In this document: piece after piece, positions 62,683 through 64,000 of the stretch
Position numbering within the stretch: the stretch's first letter is position 1
How the letters are laid out: the number at the start of each line of letters is the position of its first letter
From: Sphingorhabdus sp. YGSMI21
GTDB lineage: Bacteria > Pseudomonadota > Alphaproteobacteria > Sphingomonadales > Sphingomonadaceae
Length of the DNA stretch: 64,000 bases
Direction: 5' to 3'
Assembly: GCF_002776575.1 (NCBI RefSeq)
Contig: NZ_CP022548.1
Coordinates: 1,069,001 to 1,133,000, forward strand
The notes under the pieces: model-generated
The model's database searches: none
What the model was told of the DNA's origin: nothing
The model's input: only the letters and a program-made list of their open reading frames with translations
Made by a program: the position numbers and the translations under genes

Positions 62683-63984
62683 ATGAGCAAGTTACCCGAG
62701 CAGACTTCCGGCGGCGTCTATCGATATTATGTGCTGATCATGCTGATGCTGACCTTCATGTTCAACATCACCGACCGGCTGGTGATGTCGATCCTGATCG
62801 AGGACATCAAGGCCGAGTTCCTGCTGAGCGACACGCAGATCGGGCTGCTCGCCGGGACCGCTTTCACGATATTCTATCTGTTGCTCGGCATTCCGGCCGG
62901 CCGGCTGGCGGATCGTACCAACCGCAGGACGATGGTCGCGATGGCGGTCTCCCTGTGGAGCATCATGGCGGCCCTGTGCGGCGCGGCGACCGGTTTCTGG
63001 ACCTTGTTTCTCGCGCGTCTCGGTGTCGGCGTTGGCGAGGCCGGGGGCGCGCCGCCGTCGGTGTCGATCATCACCGATTATTTCGCGCCGCACGAACTAT
63101 CGCGTGCCATGGGTATCTTTACCGCCGGTGCTGTGCTGGGGCCGGTTCTCGGCTATTCGGCGGGCGGCTATCTGGCGTCCGAATATGGCTGGCGCTGGGC
63201 CTTCATCCTGCTCGGCCTGCCCGGCGTATTGCTTGGTATCATACTCTATCTGACCGTCAAGGAACCGGTGCGCGGCCGCTATTTTCAAGCCGATGCGAAC
63301 GCGGCGGGTGTGGCGAAGCAGGAGCCGTTCAGGACCGCGATGCTCTCGCTCTGGCGCAATTCGATTCTCGCCCGGGTGATCACGGCCAATGCCTTCGCCA
63401 ATGTCCCGGCCTTCGCCTTTGCCATCTGGCTGGCGCCGATCCTGATGCGCAAATTCGAGATCACCCAGGGAGAAGCCGGTCTCTATCTCGGAGCGGTGCT
63501 GTTCATCGGCGGCGTCCCCGGCATGATATTTGGCGGATTTCTGGCCGACCATCTGGCCAAGAGAACCCCGAAATGGCGTCCGTGGTATTGCGCGCTGGCG
63601 CTGGGACTGACTCTGCCCTTCTGGGCCTCCTGCCTGCTCGCCGACAGCCTGCAATGGACGCTGGGGCTGTATATCGTCGGTTATATCCTGCTCGTGTCCA
63701 CCCAGGGGGCGGCCTATTCGATGATGCAGGCGGCGGTGAAGCCGACCGAGCGGGGCACGGCCTCGGCCTTCGGCAGCCTGCTGGCCAATCTGCTGGGCTA
63801 TGCGATCGGACCGGCCCTGATCGGCGTGATGAGTGACGGCTGGGCCAGTCAATATGGCGCGATGTCGCTGAGCTACGCCGTCATGGTCACCGCAGTGGTC
63901 AGCCTGACGGTCTCGGTCGGCCTGTTCTGGTGGACCAGCAAGGCGATGAGCGACACGCCCTCGGGCCTGGCGTTACAGCAATAG
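62683..63984 (+). CDS. MFS transporter (spinster-like)
   Basis: This 433-aa protein has 12 predicted helices and the MFS motifs NITDRLVMSILIEDIKAEFLLSDTQIGLLAGTAFTIFYLLLGIPAGRLADRTNRRTM (motif A-like GRLADR) and VGVGEAGGAPPSVSIITDYF. This subfamily is frequent in sphingomonads and close to sphingolipid/spinster-type carriers; the substrate is unknown. ATG at 62683 follows GAGAGGA; an in-frame ATG at 62677 is possible. The preceding terminator makes it a separate unit. Confidence 0.88.
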   Translation: MSKLPEQTSGGVYRYYVLIMLMLTFMFNITDRLVMSILIEDIKAEFLLSDTQIGLLAGTAFTIFYLLLGIPAGRLADRTNRRTMVAMAVSLWSIMAALCGAATGFWTLFLARLGVGVGEAGGAPPSVSIITDYFAPHELSRAMGIFTAGAVLGPVLGYSAGGYLASEYGWRWAFILLGLPGVLLGIILYLTVKEPVRGRYFQADANAAGVAKQEPFRTAMLSLWRNSILARVITANAFANVPAFAFAIWLAPILMRKFEITQGEAGLYLGAVLFIGGVPGMIFGGFLADHLAKRTPKWRPWYCALALGLTLPFWASCLLADSLQWTLGLYIVGYILLVSTQGAAYSMMQAAVKPTERGTASAFGSLLANLLGYAIGPALIGVMSDGWASQYGAMSLSYAVMVTAVVSLTVSVGLFWWTSKAMSDTPSGLALQQ

Positions 63985-64000
63985 CCCCCCGTCCGCGATG

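Overview
The window looks like chromosome of an alphaproteobacterium of the order Sphingomonadales (Sphingorhabdus/Parasphingorhabdus/Sphingopyxis-like). This is inferred from gene content and order: ppsR | origin | hemE-hemJ, then rho, mnmE-mnmG-rsmG-parA-parB; small families frequent in this group (DUF1491, DUF6489, MmcB, DUF4402); TonB-dependent uptake; much acyl-CoA catabolism; and extragenic palindromes of types I associate with sphingomonad genomes. The DNA is moderately GC-rich with TTG and GTG starts. I saw no insertion sequence, phage gene, CRISPR array, rRNA or tRNA. The only gene cut by an edge that I recognise is a SCO1/SenC lipoprotein at the left end.

Origin region (about 1-20 kb). 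Leftward genes run from ppsR (8135) through maf, aroE, coaE, dnaQ, hpf, ptsN, a thioesterase, DUF1491, a cell-wall hydrolase and MmcB. From 8418 hemE, hemJ and rho run rightwards. The 282-bp gap 8136-8417 carries two perfect DnaA boxes, a near match and an AT-rich tract, so it is the likely oriC (the hemE/RP001-type origin of Caulobacter and Rickettsia). Three parS sites (15639, 17618, 18130) surround or lie inside rsmG just ahead of parAB. The start of replication and the centromere are therefore about 8-10 kb apart.

Pilus-like locus (20.2-24.6 kb). A secreted DUF4402 protein, an intrinsic terminator, a PapD-like periplasmic chaperone and a 911-aa outer-membrane usher-like protein follow each other. 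The order is that of chaperone-usher pili, but the usher is unusual. This is the best candidate for a little-described system here.

Acyl-CoA catabolism (24.6-41.9 kb and 60-64 kb). A leftward cluster encodes an acyl-CoA carboxylase (beta and alpha), an enoyl-CoA hydratase, a nitronate monooxygenase, a CoA-transferase and an acyl-CoA synthetase, with a divergent TetR regulator and a clear operator candidate. Next comes an acyl-CoA dehydrogenase / thiolase / FadB set with a LiuR-like dyad upstream of thiolase-fadB. At the right end a pair of acyl-CoA dehydrogenases, probably one heteromeric enzyme, precedes an MFS transporter. Extragenic palindromes fill many of the intergenic gaps.

Transport and salvage (42-53 kb). 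A TonB-dependent receptor is followed by a leftward nucleoside cluster (LOG hydrolase, CNT nucleoside transporter, 2-oxoglutarate/Fe(II) oxygenase, uridine kinase), a divergent queuosine-precursor transporter, and a molybdenum hydroxylase operon (2Fe-2S subunit, molybdopterin subunit, cytochrome c, MobA-like cytidylyltransferase).

MoxR cluster (53.7-60.0 kb). DUF4129, DUF4350, MoxR ATPase, DUF58, SpoIIM-like and RDD membrane proteins are joined by 4-bp stop/start overlaps and form one transcription unit of envelope-associated function.
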